A stretch of 10,312 nt of DNA from Parcubacteria group bacterium (GCA_016211955.1 JACRHX010000023.1:1-10312), one strand, 5' to 3'; positions 1-7,142 are shown, counted from the stretch's first letter. Notes: generated by a model from the letters alone, not told the origin. Numbers and translations: made by a program.

Positions 1-981
1 AGTTGTCATAACACTCCATGGAATGGTAGTACCTGTGGTGGCAGGATCTGTTGTTGCTCCAGCGCCACCAGAAAATACCGTTACCCCCCCGGCTACCCCA
101 CTCACTACCATCTGAAGGGTGGAGGAGATGGAGCCGGACATTTCATTGCCATTCGTAATGACAACACCTGCGTCGCCTGCGCTAGTAAGAATACTGATTC
201 TTTGAAAACCTACCGACGAAGGGTTGGTAAACTGGTTGGTACCTGTTCCTCCTGTGGTGGCATTCGTACCAAAAAGAATTTGTACATATTCATTAGATTC
301 TGGAAAATGAGTTGTCGCGCTTGATGGTAGGGTAAACGTATAGATATTGGAACTTGAGGTAACCCCCCACCGCCCAGGAGCAGATGTGGCACCAATCGTA
401 GTGCCCGTAGCAGCAGTAAAAACAAAATTCGACAAATTAAATGCCGTGGAACTCCCAAAATTAAGATCAATGTCGGCAAAACCTACCGATCCCGTAAACG
501 CGACGGGAAAAACTACGATAATAGTGCTTGCTTGGCTCAAGCCTGTTCCCATTTGAAATACAATGTTGTGATTTGATTTCTGACTGATACGAGATTCGGA
601 CATAGTATCACTTATGTTACGAAGAAAGGGGTCTGGTGGTGGAGGAGCACCCGTTGGTTGGATCACCTGGATGCGATTATTACCAGAATCCTCAACATAC
701 ACCATACCGGCACTATCTACGGCAATACCCTTAGGAAAAGAAAAGAAACCATCGCCAGTTCCATACGATCCAAATTTAGTGAGATATGTAGCAGAGCTAT
801 CAAATTTTTGTACACGACTATTGGCATGATCAACAACATAGATATTGTCTGCCGTATCAAATGTAATTTTATACGGATTATTAAATTGACCGTTCCCACT
901 CCCCTGCGAACCTATACTACTTACAAATGTACCACTACTATTAAACTTCTGAACACGGTTGTTTAGAATAATCGGTAACAT
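1..981 (-). CDS. NHL-repeat surface protein, continuation after the frameshift (partial, runs off left edge)
   Basis: This frame is open from at least 981 to the window edge with no stop. It is the continuation of the NHL protein that starts at 1651; the first true residues are from 963. It supplies the end of NHL blade 4 and blades 5 and 6 (VQKF near 945 and 800, IQVI near 663). After that comes a proline-rich linker (PPPPDPF, about 640-620). A second, beta-rich and Ser/Thr/Gly-rich domain follows, beginning ISDTMSESRISQKSNH and containing IIVVFPVAFTG. This arrangement, a phrase like SNHxIxF followed by a TITFP-like strand, is familiar from CPR surface proteins, though I cannot name a Pfam family for it. 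The ATG at 981 is only the formal start of this frame. In-window length is 327 codons and the C-terminus, possibly with a membrane anchor, lies outside. Joined to the first part, about 550 residues of the protein are visible. Confidence 0.8.
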   Translation of the reverse strand, partial: MLPIILNNRVQKFNSSGTFVSSIGSQGSGNGQFNNPYKITFDTADNIYVVDHANSRVQKFDSSATYLTKFGSYGTGDGFFSFPKGIAVDSAGMVYVEDSGNNRIQVIQPTGAPPPPDPFLRNISDTMSESRISQKSNHNIVFQMGTGLSQASTIIVVFPVAFTGSVGFADIDLNFGSSTAFNLSNFVFTAATGTTIGATSAPGRWGVTSSSNIYTFTLPSSATTHFPESNEYVQILFGTNATTGGTGTNQFTNPSSVGFQRISILTSAGDAGVVITNGNEMSGSISSTLQMVVSGVAGGVTVFSGGAGATTDPATTGTTIPWSVMTT

Positions 982-1651
982 ATATGTTTCCAGAACTATC
1001 AAAAGCACATCCCGTTGGACTCTGAAACTGACCATTCCCCGTACCGGTTGACCCCCACTTAGCGAGAAACGTACCAGAGGTGTCAAACTTTTGAATACGA
1101 TTATTACCCGTATCGGCAACATATAGATTTCCAGAGCTGTCGGCACATGCGCCATAGGGATCATTAAACTGACCATCACCAGTAACATACGATCCAAATT
1201 TGGAAATAAAATCACCATTACGAGTAAATTTCTGTATGCGATTATTTCCTGAAGACACCGCATTGGGATCAGAGGCGTCTACAACATAAATAGTATTTCC
1301 CGCCGCAACAATATCTCGAGGACCAGTAAATTGACCATTTCCTGTCCCATGAGAGCCCCATGTGGAAATAAACCCCCCCGTATTAGTAAACTTCTGAACA
1401 CGGTTGTTGTTATATTCAACAACAAAAATTTCGGGAGCAGTACTACTGCCAACGATCGCGTCAATAATCGCGAGACCAGATGGATCATCGAACTGACTAT
1501 TGCTACTTCCAGTTGATCCCCATTTTGTGAAAAAACTATACCCCGTATCGGCGAACACTTGTCGAGGAAAAATAATGAAAGTGCTTAAAAGAGCAATGAC
1601 TAAAAAAGACGCTAAAAAGGAAACCCTTCGACTTCGCTCAGGGAATATCAT
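941..1651 (-). CDS. Secreted NHL-repeat beta-propeller protein, N-terminal part (interrupted by frameshift)
   Basis: This is the 5' part of a secreted beta-propeller protein. The ATG at 1651 starts a signal peptide: basic PERSRRV, a hydrophobic stretch at about residues 11-28, and a likely cut after QVFA near residue 34. A TTG at 1663 is an alternative start. NHL repeats follow, each opening with a QF..P motif and closing with NNR(V/I)QKF, at about residues 53-88, 107-142, 161-189 and from 208. The frame breaks in the fourth repeat after IYVTDYS and ends at a TGA-independent TAA at 941. Removing one A from the AAA codon at 962-964 restores NNRVQKF and joins the frame covered by the next entry. 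NHL propellers usually mediate binding, and extracellular location is inferred from the signal peptide. The first codons lie inside a dispersed repeat (1624-1651). The gene starts about 100 bases after the preceding surface gene. No ribosome binding site is visible. Confidence 0.8.
   Translation of the reverse strand: MIFPERSRRVSFLASFLVIALLSTFIIFPRQVFADTGYSFFTKWGSTGSSNSQFDDPSGLAIIDAIVGSSTAPEIFVVEYNNNRVQKFTNTGGFISTWGSHGTGNGQFTGPRDIVAAGNTIYVVDASDPNAVSSGNNRIQKFTRNGDFISKFGSYVTGDGQFNDPYGACADSSGNLYVADTGNNRIQKFDTSGTFLAKWGSTGTGNGQFQSPTGCAFDSSGNIYVTDYSKQPCSEV
1624..1651. repeat. Dispersed 28-bp repeat, copy A, covering the NHL gene start codon
   Basis: The plus strand reads CCCTTCGACTTCGCTCAGGG followed by AATATCAT. 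The first 20 bases form an imperfect palindrome (CCCT..AGGG, CTTCG/CGAAG-like). A related copy lies at 10179-10205 and shares CCCTTCGAC at one end and GGAATATCAT at the other. Read on the minus strand, this copy supplies the ATG and the first codons (MIFPERSRR) of the NHL gene. Short repeats of this CTTCGAC..GCTC type are scattered in many bacterial and CPR genomes, which is recollection and not a search result. Confidence 0.6.
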
Positions 1652-1752
1652 ACTATAGAACAACGCCAGTTTTAGAAGATAACGACGTAGGATTCATGAA
1701 GTATCGTTTCTTTAATGATACCAACAAATCATTTCTTCACGTATGTAGACAA

Positions 1753-2901
1753 CTATTGTATTGAAAACAAATAATAGAGGAGTAGACACACGATAACTAT
1801 TACACACCAACCAATACGTGACAAAAAGAGTCCCCTTTTTCTTGCGTCATGATAAACACTACGCAAATCAATAATACGTTCCGCAAGGGGAGAAAGCAAA
1901 ATATCTTTCTTCTCTTTTTGAGAAGCGTGAATAACTTCGGGAGCCAACCCGAGACGACGCGATTCAAGGGTAAGCGCCCATCGGATATACATGCGAATGA
2001 CATATCCCGCACAAAGAAGAAGGAAAAATAAAACAAAGCTCCATAGAGCAATTTGCTTAAAAGGAATAACAAAAAAATAAAGAGAGTTTTTCACCACACG
2101 CGCATCATTCTCTCCAAATCGCAATTGCGCCTCTGCCCTATAAAAACCAGATTCTAAAAGACCTTGGTCACTCATCCAACGAAGAGAAAATGTCTGCAAT
2201 GTATGAGGAAAAAGCACGCGCACATCTTTTCCTTCATTAACAGGTATCACCGCCTTCTTTTTTCCCCATACATCATAAATGGTGATAGTCCCATGGGGTC
2301 GTATGTGTACATTTCCCATATTTTCAAAACGAATACGAAAAGGAATCTCGGCTTTTCCATATACCATTTTCTCCGTAGAAAACTCGCGAAAATCCCCCTC
2401 CTCACGGATATCACCCCCCACACGCACAAAAAGAGATGCTGATACATAACTTGACACACCCCCCTCCTCCTGTTTTGTAGATCCATTTGTTTCCGGTTCA
2501 ATACCCACAAGAAGAAAGGCATAATGACCTCCCGGCGGAGCATCATAGGGGACGTGTACCGCAAAAGGTACTTCGATGCTCTGTTCGGCACCCAAAAATA
2601 AAACCTGTTTAGGCACATCAACCCATCGTTCCATAGAGTCAATTGGTGTTTCAAAACTATGAGAATTTTCATTTTTTTTCATATCAGCCACAGACACACG
2701 AACAGAAAGAGTATAAGGATTAAGATTGATCACCTTGACTGTACTTTTCCAAACATCTCCATGGCTCAAGTTTACCTGAAACACAGGTGGGGTAATTGCA
2801 ACCGACAACGCTTTTTCTGATGCAAAAGACGTTGTACCCATAACAACGCCGGTCAAAAATACCGAAATAAAAAGAATAGTAACACTAATGTGCTGTGTCA
2901 T
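1753..2901 (-). CDS. Membrane-anchored WxLIP-like (DUF916-type) surface protein, second paralogue
   Basis: This is a 382-residue exported, membrane-bound beta protein. I chose the ATG at 2901 because it overlaps the upstream stop as ATGA and directly precedes a signal peptide (hydrophobic residues 5-24, likely cut after SFA near 28). The ORF itself extends to 2991, but that would overlap the neighbour by over 90 bases. The ectodomain (about 30-280) starts AITPPVFQVNLSHGD and has two beta-sandwich-like halves: residues 30-160 with the GGHYAFLLVG strand, and 180-280 with GTITIYDVWGKKKAVIPV. This order resembles the two domains of WxL-interacting proteins (PF06030 and PF11797). Unlike its paralogue upstream, it has two membrane helices, about 284-306 and 363-380, separated by a charged loop of about 55 residues (RRLGLAPEVIHASQKEKKD). 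Its likely role is to anchor or present the WxL-like surface protein of the same operon at the envelope. The family assignment is by pattern, not by search. Confidence 0.8.
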   Translation of the reverse strand: MTQHISVTILFISVFLTGVVMGTTSFASEKALSVAITPPVFQVNLSHGDVWKSTVKVINLNPYTLSVRVSVADMKKNENSHSFETPIDSMERWVDVPKQVLFLGAEQSIEVPFAVHVPYDAPPGGHYAFLLVGIEPETNGSTKQEEGGVSSYVSASLFVRVGGDIREEGDFREFSTEKMVYGKAEIPFRIRFENMGNVHIRPHGTITIYDVWGKKKAVIPVNEGKDVRVLFPHTLQTFSLRWMSDQGLLESGFYRAEAQLRFGENDARVVKNSLYFFVIPFKQIALWSFVLFFLLLCAGYVIRMYIRWALTLESRRLGLAPEVIHASQKEKKDILLSPLAERIIDLRSVYHDARKRGLFLSRIGWCVIVIVCLLLYYLFSIQ

Positions 2902-3803
2902 TGAAATCGGTGTGATACAAAAGAAAACAAAAGAATAATGACAAAAAGTATTCCTAAAGAAATAAGTAGTATCTTTTGAGGAACGACCCAAAAGAAAACA
3001 GAATCCTGGAGTGATCCGTGCTGATTGTCCTGATATGCAACATTAAGACGTGCCTTATAACGACCGAAGTTTTTATCACCCTCCCAAGAAGCCACAAAAT
3101 GAGATGTTGTTCCTGGTTCAATCGACGCAGCATTGTTATTTGCGTTAAGTGTCGCTACCTCCTCCCCGCGCGCATCATAAATGTTGATCTCTCCTGTTGG
3201 TGCTAATGTGCGAGTCCCCGCATTTTCAATGCCATACTCAAAAGAAGGCGCCGTACGTATAAAAAATGATTTTGTGGAGATAAATTTTTGCAATTGAAGA
3301 AGATCGACATTACTATCCAAAACCTCAAGATTAATTAATACCTGGGGAGCACCATTCCCCACCCTACCCTCAATATCCTGTCGCACGGAGCCATGGGGCA
3401 GAGCAATAAACGCATGATACCTCCCCGGCGTTGCTGAAGGATTCACTGTAATCAAAAAATCAACACTTCGTTTTTCATTTTTTTGAATATCAATAGTCGA
3501 CGGAAATGAAATCCAGTTCGCAAGAGATCCTCTCGTGTTTTTTGCCCCCAGAAATTCAACTTTCGCGCCATCGTTCACAATATCCTCAACGAATGAAAAA
3601 AGAGTAAGCGGACTATTGGTAGTGTTGGTAAGTGTTATCGATTCCTTAATAATATCTCTTGGTTTTGCCTTTTCATCAATTACGAGAGGAGAAATTTTAA
3701 TGAAACCATCCCCCGCGAAAACACTTGTGTGAGAAAGAAAAAAAAGAAAAACAAGGGCAATAAAAACAACGAATCTATGTTTCATAATATGCACAGATAC
3801 CAT
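2898..3803 (-). CDS. Membrane-anchored WxLIP-like (DUF916-type) surface protein, first paralogue
   Basis: This is a 301-residue exported protein with a signal peptide (hydrophobic core about residues 11-24, likely cut after SVFA at 30). The ectodomain begins IKISPLVIDEKAKPRD, and a single C-terminal membrane helix lies at about 276-297 with a short cytoplasmic tail (SHRFQ). The ectodomain has a first half (33-165) with the N-x-T beta pattern ITLTNTTNSPLTLF and the GRYHAFIALP strand. A second half (180-275) contains GEINIYDARGEEVATLN. The same order occurs in the next gene (GGHYAFLLVG, GTITIYDVWGKK), so the two are tandem paralogues. The architecture (signal, two beta domains, C-terminal helix) matches DUF916/DUF3324 WxL-interacting proteins. 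The start at 3803 is 12 bases after the upstream stop and is preceded by a weak purine run; the ATG at 3785 is a plausible alternative with a more typical signal peptide. It ends in an ATGA overlap with the next gene. Confidence 0.8.
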   Translation of the reverse strand: MVSVHIMKHRFVVFIALVFLFFLSHTSVFAGDGFIKISPLVIDEKAKPRDIIKESITLTNTTNSPLTLFSFVEDIVNDGAKVEFLGAKNTRGSLANWISFPSTIDIQKNEKRSVDFLITVNPSATPGRYHAFIALPHGSVRQDIEGRVGNGAPQVLINLEVLDSNVDLLQLQKFISTKSFFIRTAPSFEYGIENAGTRTLAPTGEINIYDARGEEVATLNANNNAASIEPGTTSHFVASWEGDKNFGRYKARLNVAYQDNQHGSLQDSVFFWVVPQKILLISLGILFVIILLFSFVSHRFQ

Positions 3804-3815
3804 TCTCTTATTATA

Positions 3816-5552
3816 TCAAAAAATCGGTGTGATGATATACGCAAGCGTATTATTATAAGTCCCCGCAAACTGTGTCGAGGTAAGTTCTATTTTAAACACG
3901 ATATCAGTAGATTCATTGTTAACAGGAATGGAACTATAGGCTATCTCACGCGCGGTACTATCGAGCTGTGCATACGTGTCATTAGCTGCAAAACGAGTTG
4001 CGGTACCACTCCCCAATGTTGCATCGGTCGTATGATATCCATACGCCCCCGACTGCCCAGTGGGAATACTCCACGCAAGGGGAGAGGCGTTGGTACCACC
4101 TACCGTGGGAACAGTCCTACTTGTGTCACTCAAAAGCAGCTGTGTCTGATACATACGTACTACATAGCCAATCGTTGCATTTGTTGTCACAGTAAGCCGT
4201 TGTGCCGCCTCAACAGGAGAACTGGACACAACACTTCCAAAAGGAACTGTTGTTGCTGTGGTAGTAACGTCGGTCACGATACCCGCAGTATTCGTACCCG
4301 ACGAAAGACCTCCTACTGTAAAAGTAAGAGTACCGCTTGCGGTAGAAAGGCTTGGAAATACATTACTTGCATTTTTGGGCACAGAGAGATTACTTCCCGT
4401 ATCAAATAAACGAAAAAAGAACGTTGTATTTGTGGGAGCACCGGCACGTTTCAAGGTAAATTCGAATTCTGTTGTCGTGGTTGCGGCAGGGTTAAAGGTA
4501 CTCGCAGATACGCCAGATTCATTGTGTCTCCCCGAGGTGGTTGAATCCGTAAGCACTCTTGTGATAATCGTATCATTGTCGGCATCAACGCCATTCCCAT
4601 AACACCATCCTGCATATAAGGTACAACTTGAAAGCTCTACCGCATTTAAAACACCCTGAGAAAAATCAGAGTATTGTGAATATTGAATTTTAAATTTTAC
4701 ATTACTCCCCGCCACATTTGCCGTTTCTGCAACAGTAACACGCAATTTGACAACATTTGCATTGTCTACTTGCGAAGGCGTCCCGTTTTCTACAGCAAGT
4801 GCCGTGGTAGGAGTCTCATTGGTTTCGTCATCATACCAACGCCAATTACGTGTCTCGGGGCGATATCCCGATGTGGTTACAGAGGGGTAAAAGGTATACG
4901 TATCTAATGCCGTGCCATCGGATTTCACCATTCTGAAACAATACGTAGTAGCGGGAACCGCCCCATTATCCTGAAGTATCCAATCATATTCAACATCCTC
5001 CCCCACCCCAACCTGGAATGGATTAGAGATGGTTGGATTTTCTTCTTCATAACTTCCAGCTCGATCTGAAACACTCAATACCAAATCGCCCGCCGTAGGT
5101 GGATTTCCAGAAAGTTGCGCACCATCGCTAGGGGTACCATTGAATCCCCTCCAAATCGTCGAACTCGCCGTTCCACCCGTATCACTCCAATTCGTAACAC
5201 CGGCACACGTACTGCTTACCACCCCATATTGTAACTTGAACGCCTCTGTTGATGTGGGGAGTGTACTACTTCCCACAAGTATCGACATACGTAACTTTAA
5301 TTGTTCCATGTTTGCGGGAGGAAGATCGCTTGCTGTAATTCCCGTATTTTCGCCCAAATCCATAGCGCCAGCCGGCCAAGGATCGGTTGGTTTTACAGCA
5401 TCATTATTCGCATAAAACCGAAAATAGTTTTGAGTCAATGTATAATCTGCCGCGTGTGTTTCTGGAATATAAAAAAAGCTAGATATAATTTGACTCATAC
5501 CGACAAAGACCACAAAAAACGTCTTGATATTTTTTCTACGATTATTCACCAT
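3816..5552 (-). CDS. Secreted surface protein with two beta modules and a WxL-like C-terminal domain
   Basis: This is a 578-residue secreted protein. A signal peptide occupies residues 1-34 (basic NNRRKNIK, hydrophobic FFVVFVGMS region, likely cut after ETHA). Two related modules follow. Module 1 (about 38-226) opens TLTQNYFRFYAN and module 2 (about 232-404) opens ETRNWRWYDDETNETPTTA. Both have an LKLR(M/V) strand, a KLQY/KIQY strand with a following Cys pair (C116/C205 and C310/C317 regions), and a YCFRMV/FFFRLF strand near the end. This is a known style of CPR surface protein. The C-terminal domain (about 407-578) has LTFTVGGL, VPFGSV, LTVTTNATIGYVVRM and ends AGTYNNTLAYIIT. These phrases match the order in the WxL domain (PF13731), with Tyr replacing the Trp of both W-x-L motifs. 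No membrane anchor or sortase motif is seen, so it may be held by the WxLIP-like proteins encoded next. The start overlaps the preceding gene by 11 bases. Confidence 0.82.
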   Translation of the reverse strand: MVNNRRKNIKTFFVVFVGMSQIISSFFYIPETHAADYTLTQNYFRFYANNDAVKPTDPWPAGAMDLGENTGITASDLPPANMEQLKLRMSILVGSSTLPTSTEAFKLQYGVVSSTCAGVTNWSDTGGTASSTIWRGFNGTPSDGAQLSGNPPTAGDLVLSVSDRAGSYEEENPTISNPFQVGVGEDVEYDWILQDNGAVPATTYCFRMVKSDGTALDTYTFYPSVTTSGYRPETRNWRWYDDETNETPTTALAVENGTPSQVDNANVVKLRVTVAETANVAGSNVKFKIQYSQYSDFSQGVLNAVELSSCTLYAGWCYGNGVDADNDTIITRVLTDSTTSGRHNESGVSASTFNPAATTTTEFEFTLKRAGAPTNTTFFFRLFDTGSNLSVPKNASNVFPSLSTASGTLTFTVGGLSSGTNTAGIVTDVTTTATTVPFGSVVSSSPVEAAQRLTVTTNATIGYVVRMYQTQLLLSDTSRTVPTVGGTNASPLAWSIPTGQSGAYGYHTTDATLGSGTATRFAANDTYAQLDSTAREIAYSSIPVNNESTDIVFKIELTSTQFAGTYNNTLAYIITPIF

Positions 5553-6978
5553 TATTACTATTGTTTTCGTTCGGATTCTTCACGCTTATTGTCGAAGAGG
5601 TGGAAACCACCGCTTTGTTCTCCTGAAGTGGTGCTTGGGGAATGTCTTTTGAAAATGGCATCTTATCTTCGTGCCTTCCAATCAACAATGATTCGCCAGA
5701 GGTCATATCGTACCCATACGTCTGCATACCGCCACTTGCATCCCGCTTCTCCCACATCACCACAAAACGAGGATTTTCCGATTTTTCATTTCCTGCGCTT
5801 AGTTGAGAAACAATCCCCGTTTCAGTATCATACATAAACACCTGCCAGACTCCATTTTTGTACGCCTGCCATGTAATGCGGTCCCCGCTGATACGAGGAA
5901 ACATGTCATGCCATGAATTCTCTGTAAGTTTTTTAATCCACCATGTCTGTGGTGTAGAAGACGATACTTCTTTCTCTCTTTGCGCCATAAAAATCTCCCA
6001 GTTATTATCCACCCACCCTTGCCAAACAATAACATCCTTTTGAATTTGGGGGTTCATATTATTGAAATTCGCATAGGTAAGAGCTGTTGTAGACGCCGTT
6101 GTACGATCATACACCATTATTTGCCATGTATTATTAAGCAATGCCTGCCAAATAATTGAGTTTCCATAAAGATCTAGCGCGGGAAACAATGCATCTTCAA
6201 CCCCCTGTGAAATTTGACGTACGGAACCATTTTCTTTCAAAAAAACTCCTCGATTCCCCCCATTTTCACTCTTACCCAAAAAGACGGTAGGAGCCTCAAC
6301 GAGAGATTCCGTAGAAGTTGGCAATGCTTGTATGTTGTTTTTAATACAGTAATAACTTCCATCCTCAAACTCAAGACATCCTTGCCTAATACGTTCTGTA
6401 ATTTCGTCTTTAATTTTTTCCCGCATTTCGCCCGTGGCTATTTTCATCCTAAACTCCTCCTCAATTTCACGACGGATTTGTTCACGCAATTTATTTATAT
6501 CAACGCTCTCATTTGTTAGAGTATTTGCTGTGGATGTTGCCAAAACTGAAGGAGAAATACCTTCTTTTTGTATGACCTCCTCTACGGGCACCGATGGTTT
6601 CGAACGAGAAACAATTTCATTATTGTTATTTTGAATATCGCCAAGGGGAATAGTACTCATAACACTCACGTCTGGTGTGCTCGATGGTAATTCAGTCAAT
6701 GCATCTTCAATTGTATGACGTATTTCAGAAGAAGAGGGCGTCTGTTCATCTCCCACCAAAGCAACACTCCCCTCTGTTTCTATGCCATATTCTTCTGGCT
6801 TAAACTGTGCAAATGCAGGAAAGGCAGGAAGAAAAACAAAAGCGACAATCATGAATATTGCAACATATTGTCCAAAACAGAATCCTTTCTCTTTCCTGGT
6901 TCTTTGCATATGCAAAGAACCAGGAGGTATGATATCCTGTACCTTTTGCGAAATATTTTTATTTGTACCTTTTAACAT
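5542..6978 (-). CDS. Secreted protein with coiled coil and TolB-like propeller repeats
   Basis: From the ATG at 6978 this is 478 residues. A hydrophobic segment (about 37-56) ends in PAFPAFA, a likely signal peptidase site. A second in-frame ATG at 6909 would give a more typical 34-residue signal peptide beginning MQRTRKEKG, so the true start is uncertain; a TTG at 6993 is less likely. The mature part has a low-complexity Ser/Thr-rich region, a charged helical segment (about 160-200, REQIRREIEEEF..), and a two-cysteine motif CLEFEDGSYYC. At about 265-435 come four propeller-type repeats with the phrases IIWQALLNNTWQIMVYD, IVWQGWVDNNWEIFM and ITWQAYKNGVWQVFMYD, followed by a weaker one. Such WQ..W(Q/E)I..YD repeats are of the TolB/PD40 beta-propeller kind and usually bind ligands or proteins. 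The tail is Ser/Asn-rich. It is the first gene of the surface operon and overlaps the next by 11 bases. Specific function unknown. Confidence 0.8.
   Translation of the reverse strand: MLKGTNKNISQKVQDIIPPGSLHMQRTRKEKGFCFGQYVAIFMIVAFVFLPAFPAFAQFKPEEYGIETEGSVALVGDEQTPSSSEIRHTIEDALTELPSSTPDVSVMSTIPLGDIQNNNNEIVSRSKPSVPVEEVIQKEGISPSVLATSTANTLTNESVDINKLREQIRREIEEEFRMKIATGEMREKIKDEITERIRQGCLEFEDGSYYCIKNNIQALPTSTESLVEAPTVFLGKSENGGNRGVFLKENGSVRQISQGVEDALFPALDLYGNSIIWQALLNNTWQIMVYDRTTASTTALTYANFNNMNPQIQKDVIVWQGWVDNNWEIFMAQREKEVSSSTPQTWWIKKLTENSWHDMFPRISGDRITWQAYKNGVWQVFMYDTETGIVSQLSAGNEKSENPRFVVMWEKRDASGGMQTYGYDMTSGESLLIGRHEDKMPFSKDIPQAPLQENKAVVSTSSTISVKNPNENNSNNGE
6894..6925. repeat. Perfect 32-bp palindrome at the 5' end of the propeller gene
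   Basis: The 16-base arm TCCTGGTTCTTTGCAT is followed directly by its exact reverse complement, with no spacer. It lies within the 5' coding region of the gene starting at 6978 and encodes part of PPGSLHMQRTRK. The alternative ATG at 6909 begins exactly at the centre of the palindrome. In mRNA it would fold into a very stable hairpin around that start codon. It could be an operator for a dimeric protein, a translational control hairpin, or an inserted repeat element. Confidence 0.85.
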
Positions 6979-7025
6979 AAAGAAACCACACAAAGACCTA
7001 CCGTCCCACTCATGGCTTCATAGTT

Positions 7026-7053
7026 ATTCTACCCCCTTATAAAAAATCAACAA
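7026..7053 (-). promoter_or_regulatory. Candidate sigma-70-type promoter of the surface operon
   Basis: On the minus strand a -35-like TTGTTG (7048-7053) is followed after 16 bases by a -10-like TAGAAT (7026-7031, five of six matches to TATAAT). Transcription would start near 7019, about 40 bases before the ATG at 6978 and about 110 before the ATG at 6909. The surrounding sequence is A/T-rich. The -35 match is modest. Confidence 0.4.
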
Positions 7054-7095
7054 ATTAAAAAACTGTGAAAAAGATGTGCACAAAAAATAGATCTC

Positions 7096-7123
7096 TTGCC
7101 CCCTTGTATCTCACATTTAATAT
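7096..7123 (+). promoter_or_regulatory. Candidate promoter of the tRNA-Gly gene
   Basis: TTGCCC (7096-7101) and TAATAT (7118-7123) are separated by 16 bases, each matching four of six consensus positions. Transcription would start about 13 bases before the mature tRNA. A second option is TTGTAT (7104-7109) with TATCGT (7128-7133). Neither is strong. Confidence 0.25.
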
Positions 7124-7142
7124 TTGGTATCGTGTAAAAGAT

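Noticed and set aside
1331..1516. Direct nucleotide repetition across 660-1550 as a CRISPR or satellite array
   Set aside because: The similarity follows the codons of NHL blades on the minus strand, with unit lengths of about 140-170 bases and diverged sequence. No short identical repeats with unique spacers are present anywhere in the window.
1698..1725. Possible terminator or promoter between the 382-residue protein and the NHL gene
   Set aside because: GTATC/GATAC gives only a 5-bp stem with an 11-base loop and no T-run, and the promoter-like TTGTTG..GATACT pair matches weakly. The NHL gene may be co-transcribed or separately expressed; the sequence does not decide.
3729..4409. A 226-codon plus-strand open frame
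   Set aside because: It is antisense to the 578- and 301-residue surface genes, is rich in Cys, Arg and Lys with no domain pattern, and starts in a poly-Lys stretch. The opposite strand has signal peptides and clear repeats.
6972..7013. A 13-codon upstream frame in the leader of the surface operon whose stop overlaps the ATG at 6978
   Set aside because: It starts at a minus-strand ATG with no ribosome binding site and encodes no recognisable leader peptide. Short frames of this size are expected by chance.
6922..7042. Plus-strand AGGAGG followed by an ATG at 6929 and a 37-codon frame
   Set aside because: The spacing of one base is too short for initiation, the AGGAGG is part of the palindrome arm and flank, other genes here do not use Shine-Dalgarno sites, and the frame is antisense to the propeller gene and its leader.
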